A stretch of DNA of 64,000 nt, taken from the NCBI GenBank assembly GCA_016109435.1, contig JAEILR010000020.1, positions 1 to 64,000 of the forward strand. The letters are read 5' to 3'. Every line of letters starts with the position of its first letter. The first letter of the stretch is position 1. Below the pieces are notes generated by a model, which made no database searches, was not told the origin of the DNA, and saw only the letters and a list, made by a program, of their open reading frames with translations. Positions 34,987 to 44,045 of the stretch are shown here, piece by piece. Made by a program: the position numbers and the translations under genes. Origin of the DNA: Methanomassiliicoccus sp. Lineage in GTDB: Archaea > Thermoplasmatota > Thermoplasmata > Methanomassiliicoccales > Methanomassiliicoccaceae.

Positions 34987-35943
34987 GCGAACGATTCGCT
35001 CCACCTGTTCCGGCTCGATGCGCACGTGGCCCAGGCGGGCCAGGTCCGGAAGCGCCTCCCTCCACCTCGGATTGCGGTGGAAGACCTGGGTGAAGAGGGG
35101 GACCGACTCGTCCAGCCGGTCATTGCTGGCCAGCATGGCCGCGGTCCAGAATACCATCTCCTCGTTGTCCGGACACCTCTCCCGGGCCGAGCCGTAAAGC
35201 CTCAGGGCACGGGCCATGTCGCCCTTCTCCACCGCCAGGTCGCCCTCGTTCATATCCTCATAGGCACGGTGGACCCTCAGCAGGCGGCCCAGCTCGCCCA
35301 CCGGGTCGGCATGGTCCTCGACCCTCAGATCGATGGGGCGGTCCTCCCATGGATGGCCGGTGGCGGTGCCCTTCACCACCAGGAGGGAGGCCGACTGGCT
35401 GCCCCGGAAGTCCCCTCCCGCGTCCTCGGCCGCGACCAGGGCGGCCACCATCCGCTCGGCCAGGGGGCCGGGGGTCTCCTCGAAGGCTCTGGCCATGGCC
35501 GGCCACACCTGGTCGGAGGACATCATGTTCGCCTGTACCGAGAAATCCTCGCCGACGATGTGTCCGCATCGGGGGATGCACCTGCTGCCGGTGTACGCCG
35601 CCCCGCGGCCCTTGAGATCGAGGACTGCCAGCTGGCGGACCTCCCGGCCTTCGTCGGCCGATATCATCTCCTTCACCGCCCCGGCGGGGTCCGTACCCTG
35701 GCGCAGCAGCTCCAGCCCCCGGGGGCCGAAGGAGGGATTGGTCATCGACTGGGTGGCCACCACCCCTACCCCGGCCTCCCCCCAGGTGACGATGCTGCCT
35801 ACGGAGAACCAGTGGGACTGCACCGCCGCCCCCATCTCCCCGGTCACAGGGTCCCGGGCGACGATGGAATAGGTATGAGCGAGACGGTCACGGTACGGCC
35901 GGGCCGCAGCGCCGGGTCTGCCGCCACCTCGTCGGCGATCCAC
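34981..35943 (-). CDS. DUF1028 protein with C-terminal TPR-like region
   Basis: A 320-residue protein. Residues about 25-230 match DUF1028 (HTYSIVARDPVTGEMGAAVQSHWFSVGS ... YTGSRCI ... FSVQANMM), an Ntn-hydrolase-like family. The C-terminal ~95 residues are helical with TPR-like hairpins (AYEDMNEGDLAVEKGDMARALRLYG). The GTG start at 35943 shares its first base with the TAG stop of the upstream pepF gene, so translation is probably coupled. The frame continues upstream only as overlap with pepF. The pairing suggests a joint role in peptide processing. Confidence 0.86.
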   Translation of the reverse strand: MDRRRGGGRPGAAARPYRDRLAHTYSIVARDPVTGEMGAAVQSHWFSVGSIVTWGEAGVGVVATQSMTNPSFGPRGLELLRQGTDPAGAVKEMISADEGREVRQLAVLDLKGRGAAYTGSRCIPRCGHIVGEDFSVQANMMSSDQVWPAMARAFEETPGPLAERMVAALVAAEDAGGDFRGSQSASLLVVKGTATGHPWEDRPIDLRVEDHADPVGELGRLLRVHRAYEDMNEGDLAVEKGDMARALRLYGSARERCPDNEEMVFWTAAMLASNDRLDESVPLFTQVFHRNPRWREALPDLARLGHVRIEPEQVERIVRL

Positions 35944-37739
35944 TACTTCCGTCCTCCCTTGCCCGCTAGCTCCTCCATGCGCTCCAGGAACGCCTCGGCC
36001 TGATCGATGCCTTTCTGCCAGAACTCCTCGGTGGTGATGTCGAACCCCTGGTCCTCCGCCAGCTGGGCCGGGGAGCGGCTGGACCCCGCCGACAGCAACG
36101 CCTTCATCTTCGGGACGAAGGCCTTTCCCTGCTCTTGGTACAGACGGTACAGGGCGAACACGAACAGCTGGGCGAAGACATAGGGATAGTTGTAGAAGCG
36201 GTAATTGGGGATGTAGTAGTGCATCTTCATCGTCCATTCCCACTTCATCTCCGGAAGCCACTGCACCGCATCGCCGTAGACATCATCGCGCGCCTTGGTC
36301 CACAGGGCGGCAACCGTTTCACCGTCCAGCACCTTACCGCCCTTGATGGCGTCATACATGCTCTGCTCGAAATGGAACCGGGCGCTGACCTGGAAGGCGG
36401 CCATCCCGAACTCGTCCCATACCGTGTCCAATACCGCCAGCTGCTCCTCTTCGGAGGTCGCTTCCTTCAGCAGCTGGTCGGTGAGCAGCAGCTCCCCGAA
36501 TATCGACCCGGTCTCCGCGATGCAGGAACCGGCGCTGAAGTTGCTCAGCTTCTGGGCCCTCGAGGCCAGGTACGCGTGTATGGCATGTCCCAGCTCGTGG
36601 GCCTGGGTATACACGTCGCTCCTCCGGCCGTTGAACGACTGCAGGATGTAGGCGCTCTTGCCCGAGTACCAGTAGGAGCAGAACGCCCCGCTGGCCTTCC
36701 CCTTCCGCGGTTCGGCGTCAAGATGATCACGGTCGTACATCTCGCCGACCCATTGAGCGAACTGAGGGTCGAAGGCGTTATAGGCCCTGGTGACGGTCTC
36801 CCTGGAGGCGGCCCAGTCATAGCGGCGGTCGGGCGCGTCGGGCAGGGGGGCCTGCAGGTCCCAGTTGCCCAGGACATCAAGCCCGAGCAGCTTGGCTTTT
36901 AGGCGGAGGTAGCGGCGGTAGGTACCGGCGTTGGAGCGCATGACCCTCATCAGCGCATCGACCGCCCCGGCCTCCACGTCGTTATCCAGCAGGCTGGGGT
37001 CGATCGGGTTCTGGTATTTACGCCACTCGCACATGTGCAGGTGGTCGGCGCAGATGGACCGGACCGCGGACGACCACAGGATATCGTCCTGACCGAGCTT
37101 GGTGTAAACGATGCTGTTGGCGCTGCGCCTCTTCTCCCGGTCAGGGTCGGAGTAGAAGCTGATCACCTCCCCGTAGGCGAGGTCCTTCTCCTCGCCGTCG
37201 ACGGTCATCCTGAAAGTCCTAGTGGAGAGCCAGTCCTGCTGCAGCTGGGACCACGCGTCCACGCCGTTCTGGTCTTTGGCCATTATCAGCCTCTCCTCCG
37301 TTTCCGACAGCAGGTGGGGGACCCGGGCCCGGACCCTCTCCAGGTAGTGGCCGTACTCCTTGAGCATCGGGTCATCGGCCAGTGCGGGCACCTTCTTCAG
37401 CAGCTGACCCAGCTCGATGTCGGAGAAGGCCATCTCCTGACCGGCCCTGGTGCCGGCCTTGCGCACAGCATCGTTCAGCCGCTTGGCCACCGGGTCGGTG
37501 GAGTCGGCGGAGTACATGAGCTGGCAGAACATGATCGGCCCCTCGTGGCGGACGAACAGGGAATCGCGCTCCTCGAGGAACGCCAGCACCCCGGGGGCAT
37601 CGAGGGCGGTGATCTTGCCCTGGTATCTCTCCCTGAACTTGCCGGCGTCGGCCACCATCCGGTCAAGGGCGGCGATGATAGGATCGGCGCCGCTATCGTC
37701 CACCAGTTGTGACAGGTCCCACTTGATCATGTCCTTCAT
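35943..37739 (-). CDS. pepF: M3 family oligoendopeptidase F-like metallopeptidase
   Basis: A 598-residue peptidase of normal length. The zinc site is HELGHAIH (about 380), and the downstream glutamate is in CIAETGSIFGE about 25 residues later. The upstream FCSYWYSGKSAYIL region is typical of the family. The second ATG of an ATG-ATG pair (37739) is preferred, as GGAG then has a six-base spacer. A TATA-like TTTTTATC lies near 37771-37780. It hydrolyses cytoplasmic peptides. The DUF1028 gene follows with a one-base overlap. Confidence 0.92.
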   Translation of the reverse strand: MKDMIKWDLSQLVDDSGADPIIAALDRMVADAGKFRERYQGKITALDAPGVLAFLEERDSLFVRHEGPIMFCQLMYSADSTDPVAKRLNDAVRKAGTRAGQEMAFSDIELGQLLKKVPALADDPMLKEYGHYLERVRARVPHLLSETEERLIMAKDQNGVDAWSQLQQDWLSTRTFRMTVDGEEKDLAYGEVISFYSDPDREKRRSANSIVYTKLGQDDILWSSAVRSICADHLHMCEWRKYQNPIDPSLLDNDVEAGAVDALMRVMRSNAGTYRRYLRLKAKLLGLDVLGNWDLQAPLPDAPDRRYDWAASRETVTRAYNAFDPQFAQWVGEMYDRDHLDAEPRKGKASGAFCSYWYSGKSAYILQSFNGRRSDVYTQAHELGHAIHAYLASRAQKLSNFSAGSCIAETGSIFGELLLTDQLLKEATSEEEQLAVLDTVWDEFGMAAFQVSARFHFEQSMYDAIKGGKVLDGETVAALWTKARDDVYGDAVQWLPEMKWEWTMKMHYYIPNYRFYNYPYVFAQLFVFALYRLYQEQGKAFVPKMKALLSAGSSRSPAQLAEDQGFDITTEEFWQKGIDQAEAFLERMEELAGKGGRK

Positions 37740-37877
37740 CATAATCTCCGCAGGCCGATAGGATGCGGCGGGGATAAAAACTTCCTCCGGCTGGAGGCAG
37801 GCCTCCGATGAACATCCATGAACGGTGGGAGGGACCGGAGCGGGCCAGCGAGGGGCGTCCCGTCCGACGACCATGCC

Positions 37878-37884
37878 TATAAAT
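37878..37884 (+). promoter_or_regulatory. TATA element of the REC-GAF-PAS kinase gene
   Basis: TATAAAT about 32 bases before the ATG at 37913, predicting a leader of a few bases. Confidence 0.6.
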
Positions 37885-37912
37885 CTCAGGGGGTCCCAGG
37901 TGAACAGAGGAT

Positions 37913-39907
37913 ATGTTGGTGGCCCCTCTCTCCGAGTCTTCAACCAACCGGGAGGTCGTACTGGTCTTACTGATCGAGGACAATCCGGGCGACGCGGTCC
38001 TGATAGAGGCGGCACTGGAGCGGTCCATCGAGCCGGATTTTGAGGTCCATGTGGAGAAGAGACTGGCCCCCGCGCTCGAACGCCTGGCCTCGGAACGGTT
38101 TCAGGTCGTCCTTCTCGACCTCAACCTGCCCGACAGTCGGGGGTTCGATACCGTTACCGCGGTCCAGAGCGCGCTCCCCAACACCCCGGTGGTGATCATC
38201 ACCGGAGATGTCAACGAGGAGTTCGCCAGGAAGGCCATCCAAGCGGGGGCCCAGGACTATCTCTCCAAGGATGAGATAAGGGCCCACAGCCTCGTCCGCT
38301 CCATCTCCTTCGCCATGGAGCGGAAGCGCACCGAGAGGGAGCTTCATGCCCTTGAGCACGTGGCCAGCGCGGCGGCGGCCACCCTGGACCTGCAATCCCT
38401 GCTGGACACCATGCTGGCGACCCTGAGGACGGAGATGGAGTCCGACCGGGCGGCCCTGCTGCTGGTCCATGACGGCGTCCTGTCGGAGGAGGCACAGGCG
38501 GGGACGCTGCAGGGGATCGATCCCTCCTCGTTCATCGAGGTCGAGGAGAAGCTGAACCGTCAAGTTCTGCTCAGCGGACAGCCTTCGTTCGATCAGTTGC
38601 GGAACGACGCTGGGGACGTGCTGCGAACGGTCCTCAAGGTGCCTCTTGTGATCGGCGGGCTTGTCAGCGGGGTGGTCGAGGTCGAATGGGCGGGAGCGCA
38701 TGCCGAGAGGCCGAGGGAAACGTACCTGATGACCGTCGCCGCCGAGCGCATCGCCTCGGGGGTCGCCAACTCCCAGGCCTACGAATCGGTGAAACGTTCG
38801 GAGAGGCGATCCCAGGAGGAGAGGTCGAGGCTGAGGGCCATCATGGACACCTTGCCGGTGGGGATCCTGATCACGGACGCCGAGGGCCGGCAGCTGGAGT
38901 CCAACATCCTGCGGTCCAGGATGTTCGGGGGGACGCCCCTGCCGTCGAAGAGCATCGAGGACCTCTGCCGCATCAAGGCCTGGTACCTGGACACCGGGGA
39001 TCCAGTAGAGGAGTGCCCCATCGTCAAGGCCCTGAAGTACGGCGTGATCACTTTGGGCGAGGCCATCATCATCGAGAGGCTGGACGGGAACACGTCGACG
39101 ATACTGAACTCGGCCGCGCCCATCAGGGACCCCAACGGCGTCCTGATCGGGGCGGTCGGGGTGCAGCAGGACATCAGCGAGCGCATCAGGCTGGAGCAGG
39201 ACCTGAAGGTCGCCATGGAGAGGGGGGAGTTCTACATCGACCTGCTGACCCATGATGTCAACAACGCCCTCACCGTGACCTCGGGATACCTGCAGCTGGC
39301 GAGGGGATCGGACGGGGCCAACGATCGTGTCGTTAAATGGCTGGACAACGCCATGGCCTCCATCAATGATTCGGCCCGCCTGATCGATACCGTCCGCAAG
39401 GTCCACCGCAGCGGGCAGAGCCTGCAGAAGGTGAAGGTGGACCTGGACGTGCTGCTACCGGAGATCATCGGGCAGGTGCTGTCCATGGAACGGGGGGAGG
39501 TGGAGATCGCCTATTCCGGCACCCATGACGCCACGGTCATCGGCACCGAACTTCTGCCCGACCTGTTCATCAACATCATCGGCAATGCCGTCAAGCACTC
39601 CTCGGGCAGGATCGCCATCGTGGTCACGGTTCGCCCGCAGTTACGCGGGGGGATCGAATACCTGAGGGTGGAGGTGGCGGACAACGGCCCGGGCATCCCA
39701 GATGACATCAAGGACCGGCTGTTCGTAAAGGGCGAGAGGGGCCTGAGCCGGGCTCCGGGACAAGGCCTGGGACTGTTCCTGGTGTCCAACATCGTGGCCG
39801 AGGCGGGGGGCAAGATCTGGGTCGAGGACCGCGTGCCTGGTGACCATGCCCGGGGGTCGAGGTTCGTGGTACTGCTTCCCAGGGGCGGCGAACAGGCCCG
39901 GGCCTGA
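37913..39907 (+). CDS. REC-GAF-PAS histidine kinase
   Basis: A 664-residue soluble hybrid kinase with an N-terminal receiver. The REC domain covers about 17-135: acidic pocket IEDNPGD, phospho-acceptor in VVLLDLNLPDSRG, lysine in YLSKDE. A GAF-like domain covers 145-285 and a PAS domain 300-425 (LPVGILITDAEGRQLESN ... DISERIRLE). The HisKA-like H-box is LTHDVNNALTVTSGYLQLA, about 444-462. The HATPase has N-box INIIGNAVKHSS, G1 DNGPGIP and G2 GQGLGLFLVS. No transmembrane segment. The REC input implies it sits downstream in a phosphorelay. Confidence 0.92.
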   Translation: MLVAPLSESSTNREVVLVLLIEDNPGDAVLIEAALERSIEPDFEVHVEKRLAPALERLASERFQVVLLDLNLPDSRGFDTVTAVQSALPNTPVVIITGDVNEEFARKAIQAGAQDYLSKDEIRAHSLVRSISFAMERKRTERELHALEHVASAAAATLDLQSLLDTMLATLRTEMESDRAALLLVHDGVLSEEAQAGTLQGIDPSSFIEVEEKLNRQVLLSGQPSFDQLRNDAGDVLRTVLKVPLVIGGLVSGVVEVEWAGAHAERPRETYLMTVAAERIASGVANSQAYESVKRSERRSQEERSRLRAIMDTLPVGILITDAEGRQLESNILRSRMFGGTPLPSKSIEDLCRIKAWYLDTGDPVEECPIVKALKYGVITLGEAIIIERLDGNTSTILNSAAPIRDPNGVLIGAVGVQQDISERIRLEQDLKVAMERGEFYIDLLTHDVNNALTVTSGYLQLARGSDGANDRVVKWLDNAMASINDSARLIDTVRKVHRSGQSLQKVKVDLDVLLPEIIGQVLSMERGEVEIAYSGTHDATVIGTELLPDLFINIIGNAVKHSSGRIAIVVTVRPQLRGGIEYLRVEVADNGPGIPDDIKDRLFVKGERGLSRAPGQGLGLFLVSNIVAEAGGKIWVEDRVPGDHARGSRFVVLLPRGGEQARA

Positions 39908-39922
39908 CCTCTCACCTGATGT

Positions 39923-39930
39923 AAAAAAAA
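39923..39930 (-). terminator. oligo-T terminator of the sequon-rich surface protein gene
   Basis: Eight T bases on the minus strand, 15 bases after the stop at 39945, between convergent genes. The flanking minus-strand sequence is also T-rich. Confidence 0.6.
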
Positions 39931-39944
39931 TAAGAGAAAAGGGT

Positions 39945-41225
39945 TTATGCGGTCGTTTTCAGCGAACGCAGCCAGATGTACCGGGTGTCCCCTCCCACAC
40001 TGTACGAGAGAAGGGTCACGTTGTCCCCTTTCTTCATGTCGACCATCATGGTGATGTTCCGATCGTCCGAACTGTTCACCGGAATCACCTTCATCGTGCC
40101 GTTGTGCATCGTCCAGATGGTGAAGTTGGAGAAGTCGGAGGCCACAGTATCGTTGCCTAGGGCCATCAGCTGGATGGCCAGGGTCGTCATGTTGGTCATG
40201 TTGGTCTGGTTGCCGTTCATGGACGACCGGTTGGCGTCCATCGTCGTGTTGACGTCCCAGATGCCCCTGAGCGCCAGCGCCCGGGGGTCCTTGGGCAGTT
40301 CGCTCCGCTCCAGCGGGATCACGTTGGACATGTTCCCCTGGCCCGGCCAGTAGTACATGTTCCCAGCGGTCATGTTCTCAGCGAGCCTAAACCCGAGCAG
40401 GAACGGAATGGTGGTGTTGTTCCCCAGCTCCGTCGGTACGTTGTTGTTGAACCTCACGTCCGCCTGGACCCAGGTGCCGTTCCCGCCGTCCAGCCAGAAG
40501 TCGGAGGGACTGAGGCTGACACTGGTGGTGTTGTTATTGGTCACGGCCACCAGAGCAAGGACCACGCTGCCGTTGATGAATCGCAGCGGCATCGGGGACT
40601 CCTCACCCATGGAGATGTTCCATGCTGCCAGGGTCGTGAAGTTCAGGTCCTTGATCGAGGTCATGTTACCCGTCGGTGCCTCCATCGTCACGATCGGCGG
40701 GATGTCGACCTCTCCCTGGGGACCGAGGTCCACTGGGAAAGAGATGTTGCCGTCATCGTAACCTATCGAGGAGATGTTCGTGCCGTTGGTCATGAACCCA
40801 AGGACGAAGAACCACGTCGCGTTGCTGGCGATGGTTATAGTGTCGTTGTTCAGCGCGTTCGTCGAGTTACCGTTGTCCAGCACCGCCGTGAAGTTGGAGC
40901 AGTTCAGGGTAATGTTGTCCCCATGGTTGTTGGTCACCGCCACCTTCACTAGGGTATCCGGTATGGTCCTGACTGGAGTGGCATTGAACTCCGCGCGCAG
41001 CTCAGTGAATGCCGAGGCGTTCGACCGGTTCATCGTCGCTGTGTTGATCTCCATGCCGCTGACGGAGCCAGCAGGCCCCGTCGGCCGGATGTCGTTCGAT
41101 CCTTGGCTTTCCACGTTCGCGGTGTTCGTGCTGGGATTCATCAACAAGAAGCCCCCAGCCGCGGCCGCGATGATCACCACACCGATCACGGCGGCTATCA
41201 TTGCGTTCCGTCTTTTCATGTTCAT
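39945..41225 (-). CDS. anchored surface protein rich in N-glycosylation sequons
   Basis: A 426-residue protein. After MNMKRR a transmembrane helix (about 9-27) is followed by an extracytoplasmic region very rich in Asn, Thr and Met. Dozens of N-x-S/T sequons are visible (NITL, NCSN, NATW, NGTN, NMTS, NNTT and others). Several repeated units resemble DUF4352-like beta-sandwiches (VKVAVTNNHGDNITLN ... FFVLGF; LVAVTNNNTTSVSLSPSDFWL). The ATG at 41225 follows a GAGGG site. It is likely a heavily glycosylated cell-surface protein. Confidence 0.82.
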   Translation of the reverse strand: MNMKRRNAMIAAVIGVVIIAAAAGGFLLMNPSTNTANVESQGSNDIRPTGPAGSVSGMEINTATMNRSNASAFTELRAEFNATPVRTIPDTLVKVAVTNNHGDNITLNCSNFTAVLDNGNSTNALNNDTITIASNATWFFVLGFMTNGTNISSIGYDDGNISFPVDLGPQGEVDIPPIVTMEAPTGNMTSIKDLNFTTLAAWNISMGEESPMPLRFINGSVVLALVAVTNNNTTSVSLSPSDFWLDGGNGTWVQADVRFNNNVPTELGNNTTIPFLLGFRLAENMTAGNMYYWPGQGNMSNVIPLERSELPKDPRALALRGIWDVNTTMDANRSSMNGNQTNMTNMTTLAIQLMALGNDTVASDFSNFTIWTMHNGTMKVIPVNSSDDRNITMMVDMKKGDNVTLLSYSVGGDTRYIWLRSLKTTA

Positions 41226-41404
41226 CAACCCTCTACACTGAAGGTGTTCGGTGCCCACCGGTTCCCGGCGGCACGGCGGCAACGTTTGGAGCACGTTGAA
41301 TAAAACATTATCTGCGCAGATAATCGAGGGAATCGCTGGCCAGTGACGCCCGGACGGTATCGGGACTGGGGCGCTCCATCGCTCCGCGGCAGTACCGGCA
41401 ATCG

Positions 41405-41412
41405 TTTTTTAA
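41405..41412 (+). promoter_or_regulatory. TATA element of the 446-residue hypothetical gene
   Basis: TTTTTTAA centred about 27 bases before the ATG at 41436. It supports a leaderless start there and not at the upstream in-frame ATG at 41412. Confidence 0.55.
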
Positions 41413-41435
41413 TGCACCTGGCCATATCAGTACTG

Positions 41436-42776
41436 ATGGCGCAGCTCTCATTGAGGAACAGGATCTACGGCCCGTGGGCCGGTTTCGAGCGGGAGGTCCT
41501 GGGCTCGTCGGAGCATGCCGGTTGGGTCCACTATATCGGCCGGAGGAGGGTACGGTTGCGCAAGAGTCCCTTCCTGCCCCCGGACGCGAGCCGAAGCTAC
41601 GTTCTCCCGGAGGACCTGGAGGTGAACGATGACGAGCTGGTGGAGTTCTCGGCCATCGGGCCGTCCTACCAGGTCCGCTCCCTTCCTCGGGGGTCCACCC
41701 TGGCCGATGATTATGAGAAGGTCTATCTGGTGGAATCGGTGAAACGCCTGAGCGTGCCGATGCCCCGGCCGTACCTGGACACCGATGAGTTCCTCGTGCG
41801 GACGGTGATCAACTGGAGGGACGGGGAGGACGATCATCTGGACAAGTCGATAGCGCTCCAGCTTCTCTCCTGCCCCCGCACCGCCATCGGCCCCGGGGGC
41901 ATCGGCTCCCAGTCCTTCGACCTTTCCGGGGCCCCCAAGGCGCTCGATCAGCTGAAGAGGTCCGTCGACCTGAACCTCCCCTCGGAGTTCAGCCGTCCCA
42001 ACCCCCGCTACGAGATGGACTTCCTATCGACCCCCGCGGACCTTGCCGCCCTGCGCCGGCGTGTGGCTGGAGGAGCGGTCGAGGAGGCTTCCTACAACTA
42101 CCTCAAGATGGTGGACCCGTCGCATCATCCGCTGCCCCAGCACGTGCCGACGATCATCTACAACGCCTCCTACCGCCCGGTCACGAAGGTGCCCGACCCC
42201 GACGTCATCGAGTTCCAGCTCTACGGGCTGTGGCTCCGTCCGGTCATCTCCGAGGACATGATCGGGCAGATAGAGAAGATGCTGGGGGCGGTGCTGGAGG
42301 AGTCGGACCCGGCCTACGCCGGCTACAACATCGATTTCGACCGTGACGCCATGGCCAAGATCGCCATGGCCCTGTGCCGCCTCTATGGCAAGGAACGGCT
42401 GGACGAGGACATGCTGTCCCGCAGCCGACAATGGTTCCTGGTCCTCTACCGCTTCTTCGCCGACCTGCGGCTGAACTACGTGCGGCCGGGCGGATCGTCC
42501 AGGGTATCGCCCACCGATTCGGCCCCTTCCTACGGCCACGATCGTCAGGGGCGTCACGACATGACCGTGCTCCGGGAGATCAACCGAGGGGTTAACGAGG
42601 TCGGCCTGGACTATGTTTCCCTGGCCGGTCTGAAGAAGGCCCTGCGGAGGAAGGTCACCGTCGTCGAGATCATGGACTCCCTCACCCGACTCATACAGGG
42701 AGGGGCGGTCATCTCCAAGGAGAACGGGACCTTGTTCCGCCCGGTGCGCCGCTACGAGCCGAGGCTGCTCGGCTGA
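41436..42776 (+). CDS. hypothetical protein, 446 residues
   Basis: A soluble protein starting MAQLSLRNRIYGPWAGF. There is no transmembrane segment or Cys cluster. The N-terminal ~120 residues include beta-strand-rich sequence (HYIGRRRVRLRK ... YQVRSLPRGS). The middle has HPLPQHVPTIIYNASYRPVTK. The C-terminal ~70 residues (EVGLDYVSLAGLKKALRRKVTVVEIMDSLTRLIQGGAVI) look like a winged helix, as at the end of some archaeal replication proteins. No ATPase or nuclease motif seen. A DNA-binding role is a guess. Confidence 0.75.
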   Translation: MAQLSLRNRIYGPWAGFEREVLGSSEHAGWVHYIGRRRVRLRKSPFLPPDASRSYVLPEDLEVNDDELVEFSAIGPSYQVRSLPRGSTLADDYEKVYLVESVKRLSVPMPRPYLDTDEFLVRTVINWRDGEDDHLDKSIALQLLSCPRTAIGPGGIGSQSFDLSGAPKALDQLKRSVDLNLPSEFSRPNPRYEMDFLSTPADLAALRRRVAGGAVEEASYNYLKMVDPSHHPLPQHVPTIIYNASYRPVTKVPDPDVIEFQLYGLWLRPVISEDMIGQIEKMLGAVLEESDPAYAGYNIDFDRDAMAKIAMALCRLYGKERLDEDMLSRSRQWFLVLYRFFADLRLNYVRPGGSSRVSPTDSAPSYGHDRQGRHDMTVLREINRGVNEVGLDYVSLAGLKKALRRKVTVVEIMDSLTRLIQGGAVISKENGTLFRPVRRYEPRLLG

Positions 42777-42803
42777 TGCCCGGACCGCTCGTCGCTGGAT
42801 ATA

Positions 42804-42977
42804 TCACAGCGAGTGATGGCAGGAGTAGCACTCCTTGTCGCCGGACTGGTTGTCCTCACCGCAGTGGGGGCAGGGGACCAGGCTCTCCTTCTTCGTCGTG
42901 AACTCCTTGCTCCCGCACTCCCTGCAGATGGCCTGATGCTCGTCATTCTCGGCGTAACATTTCATGCATGACTTCAT
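42804..42977 (-). CDS. small zinc-ribbon protein, 57 residues
   Basis: A 57-residue protein with three Cys pairs or groups: CMKC (4-7), CREC (18-21), CPHC (36-39) and CYSC (50-53) followed by HH. These can form two zinc sites. The ATG at 42977 lies 27 bases after the stop of the thioesterase gene on the same strand, so the two are probably one operon. Stop is TGA. Function unknown. Confidence 0.8.
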   Translation of the reverse strand: MKSCMKCYAENDEHQAICRECGSKEFTTKKESLVPCPHCGEDNQSGDKECYSCHHSL

Positions 42978-43004
42978 GAACACTGTTCCGAGCGCGATGG
43001 TAAT

Positions 43005-43418
43005 CTACTTTTTCTCCGGGCGCCGGAGCTTGTACCCGATGCCCTGGAACACCGCCACCACCTCATCGCCCTGCCGGACGATGACCTCGTATACCGAGGT
43101 GCTGCGATTGTCGCTGACCTTTCTGGCCGTGGCCTCCAGGTCCCCCTTGCCCGGCCTCAGGTAGCTGATGTTGGCGGTGAGAGCCACCTGCGGTTCCCCG
43201 CGGGAGTTAGCGGCCAGGGCGAAGGCTTGGTCCGCCAGGGAGAAGATCGCCCCTCCGTGGGCGGTCCCCAGCGCGTTGGTCATTCCGTCGGTGGGCATGC
43301 GCACGACCGACTCACCGTCCCCCACGGACACGGTCTCCATGTTCAGATGCAGTGCGTAAGGAGCGACCTTCATCGACTCCAGCCTCGCCTCCAGTTCAGC
43401 GGGCAGCTCTTTCTTCAT
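43005..43418 (-). CDS. PaaI-type hotdog-fold thioesterase
   Basis: A 137-residue single hotdog domain. The family motif GTAHGGAIFSLADQAFALAAN is at about 51-71, with the central helix and the HGG turn, and the strand LTANISYLRPGKGDL follows. These enzymes hydrolyse acyl-CoA thioesters. The start codon is a normal ATG. The 57-residue zinc-ribbon gene follows closely. Confidence 0.92.
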   Translation of the reverse strand: MKKELPAELEARLESMKVAPYALHLNMETVSVGDGESVVRMPTDGMTNALGTAHGGAIFSLADQAFALAANSRGEPQVALTANISYLRPGKGDLEATARKVSDNRSTSVYEVIVRQGDEVVAVFQGIGYKLRRPEKK

Positions 43419-43494
43419 CTAGATCGGATGGGCATCCGCTCGGAGGTTGATTAACCTAGGGGTGCCCGGCGGGCCGGGGCACCACTTGGGCCGG

Positions 43495-43806
43495 CTATAT
43501 ATCGAGGTCGGGGTCCAGCAGTCCGGTGGCCTGGAGGATGTTCATGCACACCCCGATGAGAGCGACGGCATCCCTGCGCAGCTCTATCTTCTGGAGAGAG
43601 GTCATGGACAGGGCGGCACCCTGAAGCCGAACCTTGCCGATGGTCCTGTCCAGCTGTTCCTCCTGTTCCGCAAGGCGGCGCTTGAGATGATGGAGGTCCA
43701 TGACCTGATCGCCGGAATACCAGTCATCGTCGTGGGACAGCGACCTCTCCAGCAGCAGCGCGAGATCGACGATGCTCTCTCTAGGGGGACGGATTTCCTC
43801 CAGCAT
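43495..43806 (-). CDS. hypothetical helical protein
   Basis: A 103-residue, mostly helical protein (MLEEIRPPRESIVDLALLLERS ... LHHLKRRLAEQEEQLDRTIGK). The middle may be a coiled coil. No family recognised. Composition is protein-like and the start is an ATG. Confidence 0.65.
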   Translation of the reverse strand: MLEEIRPPRESIVDLALLLERSLSHDDDWYSGDQVMDLHHLKRRLAEQEEQLDRTIGKVRLQGAALSMTSLQKIELRRDAVALIGVCMNILQATGLLDPDLDI

Positions 43807-44045
43807 GTCGAGTACAATATAACGCCGGGCTTATCATCTTGGTCGTCCCCGGGGTGTCCGGGGGACGGCCGTCGGGTCATCACACCGCTGCTGTCCAGCG
43901 CTCGTGGCGTCCATCAGTGGGCGGCCCAAGGGGACGGTAAACGTGCATAAGTGGTCGTGTTACACGTCACGCGGGAATAAGGAAGTTCGCGCCGATCGAC
44001 GCATCCCTCGAGGACGCCGGGAGGACCGTTACCTTCCGGGGAGGT

